This document shows positions 46,321 to 54,529 of a DNA stretch of 64,000 bases, in pieces; position 1 is the stretch's first letter; every line of letters begins with the position of its first letter. The notes beneath the pieces were generated by a model. The model was given only the letters and a program-made list of their open reading frames with translations. It did not search any database and was not told the DNA's origin. The stretch is from Acetispira formosa (nom. nud.) (GTDB lineage Bacteria > Desulfobacterota > Desulfarculia > Adiutricales > Adiutricaceae), in assembly GCA_023525915.1 (NCBI GenBank), contig CP026657.1:1364001-1428000 (forward strand), given 5' to 3'. Both the position numbers and the translations under genes were made by a program.

Positions 46321-46645
46321 AGCAGGAGCAGCCGCCGCAGTCCGGCGCCTGGGCCGGGACAGATTTTTCGCTGTCAACGATGAAGCCGGAATTGCGGCCG
46401 TCGTCTTTGAAATCAATAACCACTTTGCCGACCTGATCGAAAAGATCCTGGCTCATGAACAGTTCAAGGTCACCGGCCTGGACTTTTATATCGCCGTCTT
46501 CGGGCTGATCAAGGGTGAGGGCGATCTGGTCGCCGCCGCCGCTGCAGCCGCAGGAGGGCAGATAGACGCGGACCTTGGGTTCAACTTTATTTTCAGCCAG
46601 ATAAGAAGTGAGTTTTTCCTGGGCAACGGGAGTTATGCTGATCAT
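46313..46645 (-). CDS. IscA/HesB-like iron-sulfur protein with Cys-rich tail
   Basis: 110 aa. The N-terminus ISITPVAQEKLTSYLAENKV and the CGCSGGGDQIAL segment match the HesB/IscA fold. The C-terminus CGGCSCCG replaces the usual CGCG motif. Probably an Fe-S carrier or scaffold. GGAG precedes the ATG. Coupled to the DUF3786 gene downstream. Confidence 0.8.
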   Translation of the reverse strand: MISITPVAQEKLTSYLAENKVEPKVRVYLPSCGCSGGGDQIALTLDQPEDGDIKVQAGDLELFMSQDLFDQVGKVVIDFKDDGRNSGFIVDSEKSVPAQAPDCGGCSCCG

Positions 46646-46929
46646 GTGATCTCCTTAAAATATAAAGATATGGAAAAAGGCGTTTGAGTCGAAACATTTC
46701 CGATACACTGCCTCCCCTAATAATAATACCTCCGCAAGCTCAGGTCAAGGAGGGAGGCCTGCGGCCGGCTGATTTGGAGAAGATTCGGGCCAAGTCCTTT
46801 ATCGCGCGGCCCTCCGGGCCGCATCCCATTAAATCCACCAGATTGCCAGAATATACCGAACTAAGATATAATTACAAAATTAAAAATCATCAGGCAAAAC
46901 TCTATAAGCATAAAAAGAGGTCCCTCCTT

Positions 46930-47694
46930 ATGATGCAAATGATGACTCCCCAGAAAGGTAACTTCCAAATGAGCAACTCGAAGAAAGACATTATCATCTT
47001 TAACCCTACGCCAAATGAATTCGAAGCAGTGAAACGTCACGTTGGCGCGGCCTCTTTCAGAAATATCAATCCCACGGTTATAGAATCCGGCATGGGCAAA
47101 ATAAACGCGGCTTTTCAAATGGCCGCCGAGGTGTTGCCCCGCGTTGAAGGCGGTAAAAAACCGGCCGTCGTTATCGGCGCCGGTACTTCCGGCTCTCTAA
47201 ACATGAAACTCACCGGCGGCGATATGATTGTCTCCAACGCGGCCATAATTGCCGACTGGCGTATGGAAGATGATTTCAACCGTCATTGCGCCGCCTATGG
47301 CGACATCAATTTCCGGGCGGTCGAACCCTCCCTGGCGGAAGAAATGACCATTGCCTGCACCGATCCAATTGTAACGACACTCCTGGACAGGCTGGAAAAC
47401 CGCGGCTTCAAACGCGGACGGATGCTGACCTCCGATACCTTCGTGGCCGGGATTAACAACAAATTGCGCCTTGGCCATGAGTTTGGCTGCCTGGCCTGCG
47501 ATATGGAATCAGCCGCTTTTGGCTATACGGCCTCAAAACGCCTTGACGGCATCCCCTGGTTCAATCTCAGGGTAGTGGCCGACACTATTGACGAATCACT
47601 CTCAGACTATGTTAACATGGAAATCGATATGGTCGAAATACTGGGCGGAAAAACAGTCGAGGCCCTGACAATCCTGGATGAATTGCTGGCCTGA
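46930..47694 (+). CDS. MTA/SAH nucleosidase-like phosphorylase-fold protein
   Basis: 254 aa from the ATG at 46930 (AGAGG about 9 bases upstream). A start at 46969 is also possible, and an open frame reaches back to 46684 without support. The PNP/UDP fold shows IIIFNPTPNEFEAVKRHV, ESGMGKINAAFQMA, GAGTSGSL, DMESAAFGY (catalytic Glu) and RVVADTIDE (catalytic Asp). It likely cleaves methylthioadenosine or S-adenosylhomocysteine, or a related nucleoside. Confidence 0.8.
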   Translation: MMQMMTPQKGNFQMSNSKKDIIIFNPTPNEFEAVKRHVGAASFRNINPTVIESGMGKINAAFQMAAEVLPRVEGGKKPAVVIGAGTSGSLNMKLTGGDMIVSNAAIIADWRMEDDFNRHCAAYGDINFRAVEPSLAEEMTIACTDPIVTTLLDRLENRGFKRGRMLTSDTFVAGINNKLRLGHEFGCLACDMESAAFGYTASKRLDGIPWFNLRVVADTIDESLSDYVNMEIDMVEILGGKTVEALTILDELLA

Positions 47695-47726
47695 AACCAG
47701 GGGCTTTTCCCAAACGGAGACTAAAA

Positions 47727-48317
47727 ATGAAAAAAATCATTTTAACGCTGGCAGCAGTGCTCATTATGTCCACTCCGGGAATGGCCGGAGCCGGCCCTCT
47801 CAGGCCTGATCCCATTGAACTGAACATCAAAAATATTGAACAGGAAACTAACTACTGGTGCTGGGCCTCACTGATTCAGCAGCTGGTGGTCTATCATTCA
47901 GTGGGCCGCCCGCCCGCACAGTGCGACATGGTCAGTCTGGCCACCGGCAACAACCTGGGCCGCGTGGTGGATTGCTGCCAGAATCGGGACGCCGAAGAAT
48001 GCCACCGCACCGGAAATCTGGTGGAAGTAATGGAACTGGTCACCCGCTACGGCGGACGCGCCAGCGTTATTCCCATACCCAATGAACCGGAGGAAATCTA
48101 CAACCTCCTGGCCTCCGGGCAGGCCTTGATCGTCGGTTTCCAAATGACCCCGGAGCTGAATCACGCTTACCTGATCAAAGGCATATCCTGGGTTCCAACT
48201 GATGACGGCAATGATCAAGCCATACTCCTCATCAATGATCCGGCCTATCCCGGCTCACAGTCAATTCCTTTTGACAAGGCCCAGCCCACCTGGATCACCG
48301 CCATTGCCGCCGATTAA
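47727..48317 (+). CDS. secreted papain-like cysteine protease (C70/AvrRpt2-like)
   Basis: 196 aa. A clear signal peptide (KKIILTLAAVLIMSTPGMA) precedes a compact protease domain. The active Cys lies in QETNYWC45WASLIQQL, the His in LNH146AYLIKGI, and the Asn/Asp in LIN170DPAY. The YWCWAA-type motif is typical of papain-like C70/C39-related enzymes. The protein should act outside the cytoplasm. It lies 33 bases after the nucleosidase gene and before a terminator. Host-directed or self-processing roles cannot be told apart here. Confidence 0.78.
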   Translation: MKKIILTLAAVLIMSTPGMAGAGPLRPDPIELNIKNIEQETNYWCWASLIQQLVVYHSVGRPPAQCDMVSLATGNNLGRVVDCCQNRDAEECHRTGNLVEVMELVTRYGGRASVIPIPNEPEEIYNLLASGQALIVGFQMTPELNHAYLIKGISWVPTDDGNDQAILLINDPAYPGSQSIPFDKAQPTWITAIAAD

Positions 48318-48337
48318 TTTTTCACACAGCTTTTACG

Positions 48338-48369
48338 AAAAAGCCGCCGGGTCGCCCCGACGGCTTTTT
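48338..48369. terminator. bidirectional terminator
   Basis: AAAAAGCCG (48338-48346) pairs with CGGCTTTTT (48361-48369). It separates the convergent protease and flavodoxin genes and can serve both. Confidence 0.9.
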
Positions 48370-48386
48370 CACTTGCCGCTGGATGG

Positions 48387-48833
48387 TTAGACAGCGGCAA
48401 GCACACCATCAGTCCAGCTCTTTATCTCGTCCCTGGCATCGCCGGGGTCGCCGTTAATTTTCAGCTTGCCGCCAACCACCTTCGAACCAAGCTTTTCCAA
48501 TTTTTCGGTAATGGCGTCCACCGCACCGCAGAAATAGGTATAATCATCATCACCACAGCCGAAGACTGCCGTCTTGACGCCATTGGCCCCAATGCTGTCA
48601 AAGGCTTCAAACAGGGGCACAAAGTCCTCCTGAAGTTCGATTTCATCCTGCCCCCAAGTGGAGCATCCGAAAACCACCAGATCATGTCCCTGGCACAGGC
48701 CGTCAGCCGTCACCGAACCGGCCCCCTTCACCGCCACCGTATGGCCGGCCCCCTTCATCTGCTTGGCGATTTCTTCAGCCACCCATTCAGTGTTGCCAGT
48801 CGTCGATCCATAAACCATCAATACATCAGCCAT
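48387..48833 (-). CDS. flavodoxin
   Basis: 148 aa from the ATG at 48833 (AGAGGTG 5 bases upstream). FMN phosphate loop GSTTGNTEWVAEEI, and FGCSTWGQDEIELQ and FGCGDDDYTYFCGA around the flavin ring. A short-chain flavodoxin of the Desulfovibrio type, a soluble low-potential electron carrier. Confidence 0.95.
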   Translation of the reverse strand: MADVLMVYGSTTGNTEWVAEEIAKQMKGAGHTVAVKGAGSVTADGLCQGHDLVVFGCSTWGQDEIELQEDFVPLFEAFDSIGANGVKTAVFGCGDDDYTYFCGAVDAITEKLEKLGSKVVGGKLKINGDPGDARDEIKSWTDGVLAAV

Positions 48834-49263
48834 GATTTCACCTCTATAGCCGGAACACCGCCGGCGGTTTTTTACGCGGCCTATGGCCATTATAATATTG
48901 CGGGTGCGCAAGCCTTATTTCACACAGAATGCCAGGTATAAAGTACCCGACGGGTCACAGTCCGGGCCAGGATTCCGGACTGCGACGCCTCGGGCCAGGG
49001 GAGGTTGCCAAACACATGGGCAGCGGAGTTGAGTGGGAGGTCTTGCCCGCCGTGGTGTCTGACCTGAAGAGAGCTTACTACAAATGAGTCTCAATTGCAA
49101 TAATATTTTTCCATTTTCTTCATTATTGTCATCAGCACCTTTTTAAAGTATTATAAGTCTTCTAGATTTGCCGGTAAATCCGCCTTTTCTAAATGCTCAA
49201 ACACTTGAAATAACGGTTTGGCCAAGGCCAGCCCCAAGAATAAAAAACGGGAGCGAGGAAATA
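48834..49263. other. gap between flavodoxin and Lrp genes
   Basis: About 430 bases without a gene. A perfect 8-bp stem (CAGTCCGG/CCGGACTG, 48958-48982) and a G-rich stretch to about 49060 suggest structure. The last 200 bases are AT-rich and should hold the promoter of the Lrp gene, though no clear pair of boxes was found. Confidence 0.4.
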
Positions 49264-49722
49264 ATGAGCGGCTTGAAGATTGATAAAGTTGGCCTGGAAA
49301 TCGTGAAATATCTTCAATCCGGCCGTCGCTCCTTCAAAGAAATAGGCCAGTCCATGGGGCTGAGCGAGGCCACCATCAGATCGAAAGTAACCAAAATGAT
49401 CCAGGATGGCCTGATTGATATCAAAGCCCTGGTTTCAACCAAGGATATGGAAGTCGGCTATCAGACGGCCTACATCGGCGTGCGGCTGAAATCGCCGGCC
49501 ATGAAAAAAATCGCCGAGGCCCTGGGTGAACTGCCCGGCGTAATATCCGTGGCCATGGTCACCGGCCGCTATGACCTGATTCTGACGGTGATGCTGACGC
49601 CTGACATCGGGCTGATTGATTTCTTCAACATCATGCTGGCGCAGTATTCAGACAGCATAAGATCGAATGAAACATTTCTGGTCTATGAAAACGTCAATTT
49701 AAAAACGCCCTACCCTTACTGA
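49264..49722 (+). CDS. Lrp/AsnC-family regulator
   Basis: 152 aa. A winged helix-turn-helix (VGLEIVKYLQSGRRSFKEIG, SEATIRSKVTKMIQDGLI) is followed by a RAM-type ligand domain (TAYIGVRL, ISVAMVTGRYDLILTVML). Such regulators sense amino acids. GAGGAAATA precedes the ATG. It lies just upstream of the convergent eCIS cluster, but control of it is not shown. Confidence 0.92.
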   Translation: MSGLKIDKVGLEIVKYLQSGRRSFKEIGQSMGLSEATIRSKVTKMIQDGLIDIKALVSTKDMEVGYQTAYIGVRLKSPAMKKIAEALGELPGVISVAMVTGRYDLILTVMLTPDIGLIDFFNIMLAQYSDSIRSNETFLVYENVNLKTPYPY

Positions 49723-49734
49723 CCATTTCAACAT

Positions 49735-49780
49735 AAAAAAAGAGACGGAGCCTCAAGGTAAAAGGCTCCGTCTCTTTTTT
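49735..49780. terminator. bidirectional terminator
   Basis: A 16- to 18-bp stem (AGAGACGGAGCC/GGCTCCGTCTCT) is flanked by an A-run and a T-run. It ends the Lrp gene and can end the eCIS operon coming from the other side. Confidence 0.93.
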
Positions 49781-49791
49781 ATGTACTTATA

Positions 49792-49881
49792 AGGAACAAA
49801 TTCTTTGAACGCCGCTTCGCGGCCGTTACTCTCCATTCAGACGGGCCGCTGCCTCGGCGTTGGCAGCGGGCCCTGCCCGCT
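49792..49881. repeat. short repeat family 3, copy B (90 bp)
   Basis: Nearly identical to 12201-12290 without gaps. It lies between the terminator and the stop codon of the DUF4231-like gene, again at the 3' end of a minus-strand gene. Confidence 0.85.
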
Positions 49882-49887
49882 GTTTCT

Positions 49888-50865
49888 TTACCGGCCGCCG
49901 CCCTGCTCCGGCTGGCTTACTTCCTGCCGCCAGCCCTGGTTTTCAGTGGAAATGGCTTCAATATAACGCCGCCCCAGCACTTTCAGCTTACCCGGAGTGT
50001 CATAAGGACCAACGCCTATGCCATACATAAGCTTCTCTTTTTTCAAAGTCTCCAGGGTATCGCGATAGATGAACCATTTCTCCTTATACTTCATCAGATT
50101 GCGCACCCCCTCCAGAAAGACCAGAAAGGCGGAGATTAGAATAATTATGTATTTGTTGCTTTCGAAATCAAAGGCCGTAATCACTGGAATGGAGCCGGTA
50201 ATAAGCAGCATCATCAGCTGAGTGACAGTATCAGCCTTTTTATAGAGACGGCATTTCTTGCCATACCAGGACATCTGCCCCTTAATTTCATCCAGGATGA
50301 CCGCCTCTTTGGCGGCCAGCTCTTCAGCGGTTTCAGCGTCGCTCCCGCTGGCGGCGGGCTCATCGAAAATATGGGCCAGACCGGCTGAGGGCAGCCGGGA
50401 TTCGTCCATAAAAATATTCGGAATGCCCGGCATAGGCTCCGGGTCATATGCCTCTGAATCCATCACAGCCGCGCTTGCCAGCCTGGCCATAGGGATATGG
50501 CCAAGTTCAAAATCTTCGTCAAATCCGGCTGATTCAGGCCACAGCACTGATGCGGGCAGGCCACTGGAAAAGAACGGCTCATTTTCATTACGGTGCGCAT
50601 CCACTATAAACCCGCCGACCGACTCCGCAAAATCACCGGGTTCTCCCGTCATATCGAAAGGTGAAGGCGCGTGGTGCTCATCATCCTCATAAAAGTCGGC
50701 TGGCTCATCATTATAAGGCTCGATAAGTTCGTCTGCGCCGACATTGCCGCTAAAGCCAGTGACGGAAAAATCCGGTATGACCGGCGACGAAAACACATCG
50801 TCAGTCAATACCGCCCCCCCGCCAAACTGTTCATCCTGCTCAAGTTTAATAAAATCATCTGCCAT
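49888..50865 (-). CDS. membrane protein with C-terminal SLATT/DUF4231-like domain
   Basis: 325 aa. Residues 1-190 are acidic, low in complexity and probably disordered. Residues about 185-300 hold two membrane segments (about 212-232 and 238-254), then YKEKWFIYRDTLETLKKEKL and YGIGVGPY, which match the DUF4231/SLATT pattern of an amphipathic helix after two membrane helices. SLATT proteins are predicted pore formers in conflict systems. As the last gene of the eCIS cluster it may be a cargo toxin or a membrane factor. The disordered N-terminus would fit a loading signal. All roles are inferred. Confidence 0.68.
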   Translation of the reverse strand: MADDFIKLEQDEQFGGGAVLTDDVFSSPVIPDFSVTGFSGNVGADELIEPYNDEPADFYEDDEHHAPSPFDMTGEPGDFAESVGGFIVDAHRNENEPFFSSGLPASVLWPESAGFDEDFELGHIPMARLASAAVMDSEAYDPEPMPGIPNIFMDESRLPSAGLAHIFDEPAASGSDAETAEELAAKEAVILDEIKGQMSWYGKKCRLYKKADTVTQLMMLLITGSIPVITAFDFESNKYIIILISAFLVFLEGVRNLMKYKEKWFIYRDTLETLKKEKLMYGIGVGPYDTPGKLKVLGRRYIEAISTENQGWRQEVSQPEQGGGR

Positions 50866-50881
50866 GGGAACACTCCGAACT

Positions 50882-51412
50882 TTAACGGGCAGGCTGCCAA
50901 GCCGCCCGGCGCAGCCAGCCTTTGAGGAACTTGGCCTGCCCGGGACGGCGGGCCACGATGCCGCGGTAATAGGCTTCCTGCCGTCCGCAAAACAGATTTA
51001 GAAAAGGCCCTTCACGAGAAGGATCCGCAAAGACCGAAGCGGCGGCGGCTCTGGTGCCGGCGCCGATGATTCCATCGACCGACAAACGCGGCCCGGCCGG
51101 GTTCAGAGCGTTAAGGGATTCCTGCAAAAATTTCACCACTGGCTTGTGTCCCATATTGATGGCGGTATCAAAGAGTTTGGCCATAACCCGCCCCGGCAGG
51201 GCCAGGCCCTCAAACGGCCGCCAGAAATTCTGCCGGTAAAAATCGGCTACCAGGGCGGCCATATTCGGGTCATTCAAAAAATACTGGTCAATAGCCTTGG
51301 CGGTGACCATTCCCGCTTTCTTGACTCCGTCGATCAAGGACCAGCCGGGCCAGGAGCCCCATATATTGCGGGCAATGCCTCTGAATGTTTCACCGCCCCG
51401 GTCTCCTTTCAC
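50882..51412 (-). CDS. GH108-type muramidase with peptidoglycan-binding domain, 5' end in question
   Basis: From the GTG at 51412 the frame gives 176 aa. GDRGGETFRGIARNIW and the PG-binding region (VDGIIGAGTRAAAAS) fit the GH108 lysozyme-like family. The catalytic Glu motif FEGGY lies upstream of that GTG in the same frame (Glu codon 51428-51430), preceded by an open frame with no ATG, GTG or TTG. The true product must therefore start at an unusual codon or arise by frameshift from the overlapping PAS-like gene; otherwise it lacks its catalytic residue. A muramidase in an eCIS cluster could help release particles by cell lysis. Confidence 0.72.
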   Translation of the reverse strand: MKGDRGGETFRGIARNIWGSWPGWSLIDGVKKAGMVTAKAIDQYFLNDPNMAALVADFYRQNFWRPFEGLALPGRVMAKLFDTAINMGHKPVVKFLQESLNALNPAGPRLSVDGIIGAGTRAAAASVFADPSREGPFLNLFCGRQEAYYRGIVARRPGQAKFLKGWLRRAAWQPAR

Positions 51413-52020
51413 GTTGGCATAACCGCCTTCAAAGGTGAGGGTGTGTGCCAGGGCGGCGGTGAAAGCGGATTCCGCCGCTGAAGATATGTGCGGAGCGGGC
51501 CGGCGGCAGCCGCTGAGGCGGCATAATCGTGCGCCAACTGAACGCTGATAGATGAGGCCTCGGCGGCGAATGAGGCGGCGGTCCGCGCCAGGTCAGCATT
51601 GCGGGCGGAGGCCCCCACGGCTTCAGCTTCCGACATGGTGGAAAGGTGTATGAAATAATCAGGGAAACCGGCCAGCGGCAGCCAGTGGATGGTCAAATCA
51701 TGCGGACCGCGCCTGATGATATGGGCCTGGGCTGATTGCCCGGCCAGGAGCCGCTCGGCCAGACAGCCCTGATGGCTCTCCGGGTGGCCATAGCTGGAAC
51801 ACAGCCGCCCTTCGGCCCGGCCCTCCCGGCGGCCGGCCTCATTGAGCCGGACAATCTGACGGCTGCGATGAATGAGCATAACCGGCTCAGGAAATAGGCT
51901 CCACATGAGGTCAAAAGCGGCAATGAGCAGAGGGCTGTGCGCCGGAGCCGCCCCGTGCCCGGAGGCCTGGCGGTCAGGCGAGAGGCCCGGACGTGCTCCT
52001 GGAGGAAAAAAACCGGCCAT
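51409..52020 (-). CDS. PAS-like domain protein overlapping the muramidase gene
   Basis: 203 aa from the ATG at 52020 (AAGG 9 bases upstream). Residues about 30-140 resemble a PAS sensor (AAFDLMWSLFPEPVMLIHRS, RQIVRLNEAGRR, then HDLTIHWLPLAGFPDYFIHL). An Ala-rich helix follows (AASFAAEASSISVQLAHDYA). The last 30 residues (LQRRNPLSPPPWHTPSPLKA) look unlike coding sequence and overlap the GH108 N-terminal region in another frame. This suggests a frameshift that would fuse both. No output domain is visible. Confidence 0.6.
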   Translation of the reverse strand: MAGFFPPGARPGLSPDRQASGHGAAPAHSPLLIAAFDLMWSLFPEPVMLIHRSRQIVRLNEAGRREGRAEGRLCSSYGHPESHQGCLAERLLAGQSAQAHIIRRGPHDLTIHWLPLAGFPDYFIHLSTMSEAEAVGASARNADLARTAASFAAEASSISVQLAHDYAASAAAAGPLRTYLQRRNPLSPPPWHTPSPLKAVMPT

Positions 52021-52105
52021 GAAAACCATCCTTTCACCGGCACACGGTCAACCCGCCCGAAACAGGCGGTCACCAGTGCGTATCAGTGCACAGTTAAATC
52101 TTTTT

Positions 52106-53413
52106 TCAGGCCCGCCCCTGGAGGGTCATTTCCAGCATGACAGCCCTTTTGGCCATATCGGCCGAAACTTCAAACAGGCCATTTCTCAATGCCCACAGGG
52201 CCAGACGCAGGGCAATGTTGGTAATCTGGCCGCCAGACAGTTCAAAATCAGGCAGGAGCGCCAATGCTTCATCGGTGGGGCGCAGTTTATCACCCAGGCA
52301 GGAGGCCCACAGGGCGGCCCGTTCACGGCGGCCGGGCATGGGGAAAAACACCCCGCAGTTGAAGCGCCTGGTGAAAGCTGAATCAATGTTATCCTGAAGG
52401 TTGGTGGCCATGATCACCAGGTTAGGAAAATTCTCCAGCCTCTGCAAAAGGTAGGCGGTCTGCTGATTGGCGTGCCGGTCATGGGCGTCTTCAACTTCAG
52501 TGCGTTTGTGGAAAAGCGCGTCCGCCTCGTCGAAAAATAAAATCCAATCGCGCCCCTCGGCTAAGCGAAAGAGTTGCTCGAGATTTTTTTCCGTTTCCCC
52601 AATATACTTGGACACAATCTGCGAAAGATCGACCCGGTAGACCGGGCGGCCGACTGTCTGGCCGATCAGCGCGGCGGTGAGGGTTTTGCCTGTGCCCGGC
52701 GGCCCGTAAAAAAGGGCCTTATAGCCCGGCCGAAGGTGTTTGCCCAGCCCCAGTTCACCGATAACGCGCCAGCCGTCGCTGACCCAGTAAAGGATATCGT
52801 CCAGCTGCCGCAGCACCGGCACCGGCAGAATCAGCTCATCCCACTGAAGCCCGGTCTCCAGGCGGTGGACGAAATCATAGCCGGTCGGCTCATATGGTTC
52901 CCCCAGGATGAGGAGCGAAAAAACCTCCTCATCCAGAATCAGCGGAGCCGAAAGCCTTGGCTCGCCCGGCGGGCAGGAGCCCAGACGCAGCAATCCGCCG
53001 CGAATCAGGCGGCCGTCTTTTTCTGAAAAGAGGCTGAACGCTTCAACCTGCCCGGTAAACCGGCTGCCGCCGACAACGGCCAGAGCCGTCTGAACCGTGG
53101 GCAGAAAGCCGTTGAAAGAGGCGCTTTTGTGCCCGCCGAAAATTCTGGCCCCATTGTCATCCAAAAGAATGCCATTGAGAAAATCAGGTTTGACATGGGG
53201 CAGAAGGGCCAGAATCAAGACCAGCCGTTCATTGACGCTGAGAGCGTGCCGCCGGGCCAAGTCGCCGTATGAGTCGCCATCGAGAAGGATGGGCGGCTCT
53301 TCCGGCTCCGGCTCACCATCATGAAGCCCAAGGGTGATAAGGCGATTGTTAATGACCCGGCCAAACCATTCCATATCGCGCCCAAGCCCGTTTATGCGTG
53401 ATGACTTAATCAT
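52106..53413 (-). CDS. eCIS AAA+ ATPase (Afp15-like)
   Basis: 435 aa. Walker A GPPGTGKT at 237-244, Walker B LFFDEA at 292-297 and an arginine pair at 349-350 (AFTRRFN). The N-terminal 200 residues are the variable part typical of Afp15/PVC15. This ATPase is conserved in eCIS clusters and needed for particle assembly or cargo handling. It overlaps the tape-measure gene end by 8 bases. Confidence 0.93.
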   Translation of the reverse strand: MIKSSRINGLGRDMEWFGRVINNRLITLGLHDGEPEPEEPPILLDGDSYGDLARRHALSVNERLVLILALLPHVKPDFLNGILLDDNGARIFGGHKSASFNGFLPTVQTALAVVGGSRFTGQVEAFSLFSEKDGRLIRGGLLRLGSCPPGEPRLSAPLILDEEVFSLLILGEPYEPTGYDFVHRLETGLQWDELILPVPVLRQLDDILYWVSDGWRVIGELGLGKHLRPGYKALFYGPPGTGKTLTAALIGQTVGRPVYRVDLSQIVSKYIGETEKNLEQLFRLAEGRDWILFFDEADALFHKRTEVEDAHDRHANQQTAYLLQRLENFPNLVIMATNLQDNIDSAFTRRFNCGVFFPMPGRRERAALWASCLGDKLRPTDEALALLPDFELSGGQITNIALRLALWALRNGLFEVSADMAKRAVMLEMTLQGRA

Positions 53414-54527
53414 TCCAGATTACCTGCATGGGTCGCTCCATCCACGGCGTTTGGATTATGGACAGAACCCAGGGCAGAGTATCCAGGAGCAGGTCATGGG
53501 GGCGCCGCTCCACTTCCAGCCTTGGGTAATCGGTGAGATACAGTATCCCGTCTCTCTGTAAAAAATGTTTAACCAGCCCGCCGGGCGTGGCCTGCGACAA
53601 ACCCTGCCACTGACTGATGACCGCCCTGAGGAGGTTTTTCACTTCAAACATGGCCTTCAGATCCTTGAAAGAATCCGCGCTCAAAGCCTCAGTCAGTGGC
53701 CAACCGCAGAGAAGTTTATTGAGCGCCAGATCACCCTCCGCCATTTCCGGCTGATCGGGCCTGACGATAAGCTGAGCAATGGCCACAGCGCGTTGCCTCT
53801 GCGAAGTTCCGTCAAAACTGTTCCCCTCGCTTTCACTCAAAAGGCCCAAACGCCGGAAAAAATGAGGCAGAAAGGGCGCCGTCAGCACCAGCCCGGCATT
53901 GCTGACGAAAATTTTCTTTTCCCTGGCCGCCTCGTCAACCTTTTCAATAACGACCGGCGAACCCTCATCCGCCTCAAAAAATTCAATGGGACTCTCACTC
54001 ATTTTCACTCCGCTTTTCAGAGCGGCCAGACGATTTAATCCAGCCTGGTTGCGGGCCAAAAGAGACCGCAGCCGCCGCCCGGTGGCCGGATCGGCAAAAA
54101 TCATTTCCAGCCCATCCCGCCATTCTTCAGTCGAAAAATTACCGGCGTTCCAGGGGGTGATGCCCGTGAGCAGGTATTCCCGCAAAATTGTCCAAAACCA
54201 TTCCAGCCTTTGCTCATCAGCCGTTTTTAAACGTTCAGGCAGGGCTGTGAGGCTGGAAGCAATGCTTCGCCGCAGTTCCGTTTCGAGTTCACCGAAATGA
54301 ATTGAGCCCAGATCGATTTCCAGCCTGTCAATTAAGCGGGGCTGTCCGTTATCGATATCATTCATGGCGTCATCCAAAAGACGCGGAGCCAGCCGCCGCA
54401 CTTCATCCATGACCATATCGGCCCAATGCGCGGCCGTGGTCCGGGCCTGGCCCAAACCGACCGCCCCACCTTGAAGCAGACAGTTTATTTTCAGGGTTCC
54501 AACTTTATGAGGGCCCGGTTTGATCAT
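53406..54527 (-). CDS. eCIS tape-measure-family protein (Afp14-like)
   Basis: 373 aa. Conserved family patterns are SNAGLVLTAPFLPHFFRRLG, LNKLLCGWPL, LLRAVISQWQGLSQATPGGL and the C-terminal LPWVLSIIQTPWMERPMQV. These match the contractile injection system tape measure family. It is short for a ruler protein, so either the particle is short or this is only the conserved C-terminal-type module. Confidence 0.88.
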   Translation of the reverse strand: MIKPGPHKVGTLKINCLLQGGAVGLGQARTTAAHWADMVMDEVRRLAPRLLDDAMNDIDNGQPRLIDRLEIDLGSIHFGELETELRRSIASSLTALPERLKTADEQRLEWFWTILREYLLTGITPWNAGNFSTEEWRDGLEMIFADPATGRRLRSLLARNQAGLNRLAALKSGVKMSESPIEFFEADEGSPVVIEKVDEAAREKKIFVSNAGLVLTAPFLPHFFRRLGLLSESEGNSFDGTSQRQRAVAIAQLIVRPDQPEMAEGDLALNKLLCGWPLTEALSADSFKDLKAMFEVKNLLRAVISQWQGLSQATPGGLVKHFLQRDGILYLTDYPRLEVERRPHDLLLDTLPWVLSIIQTPWMERPMQVIWND

Positions 54528-54529
54528 CT

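Noticed and set aside
46684-46929. 82-residue N-terminal extension of the nucleosidase
   Set aside because: No ribosome-binding site, Pro/Lys-rich atypical sequence, and the conserved domain begins well after 46930.
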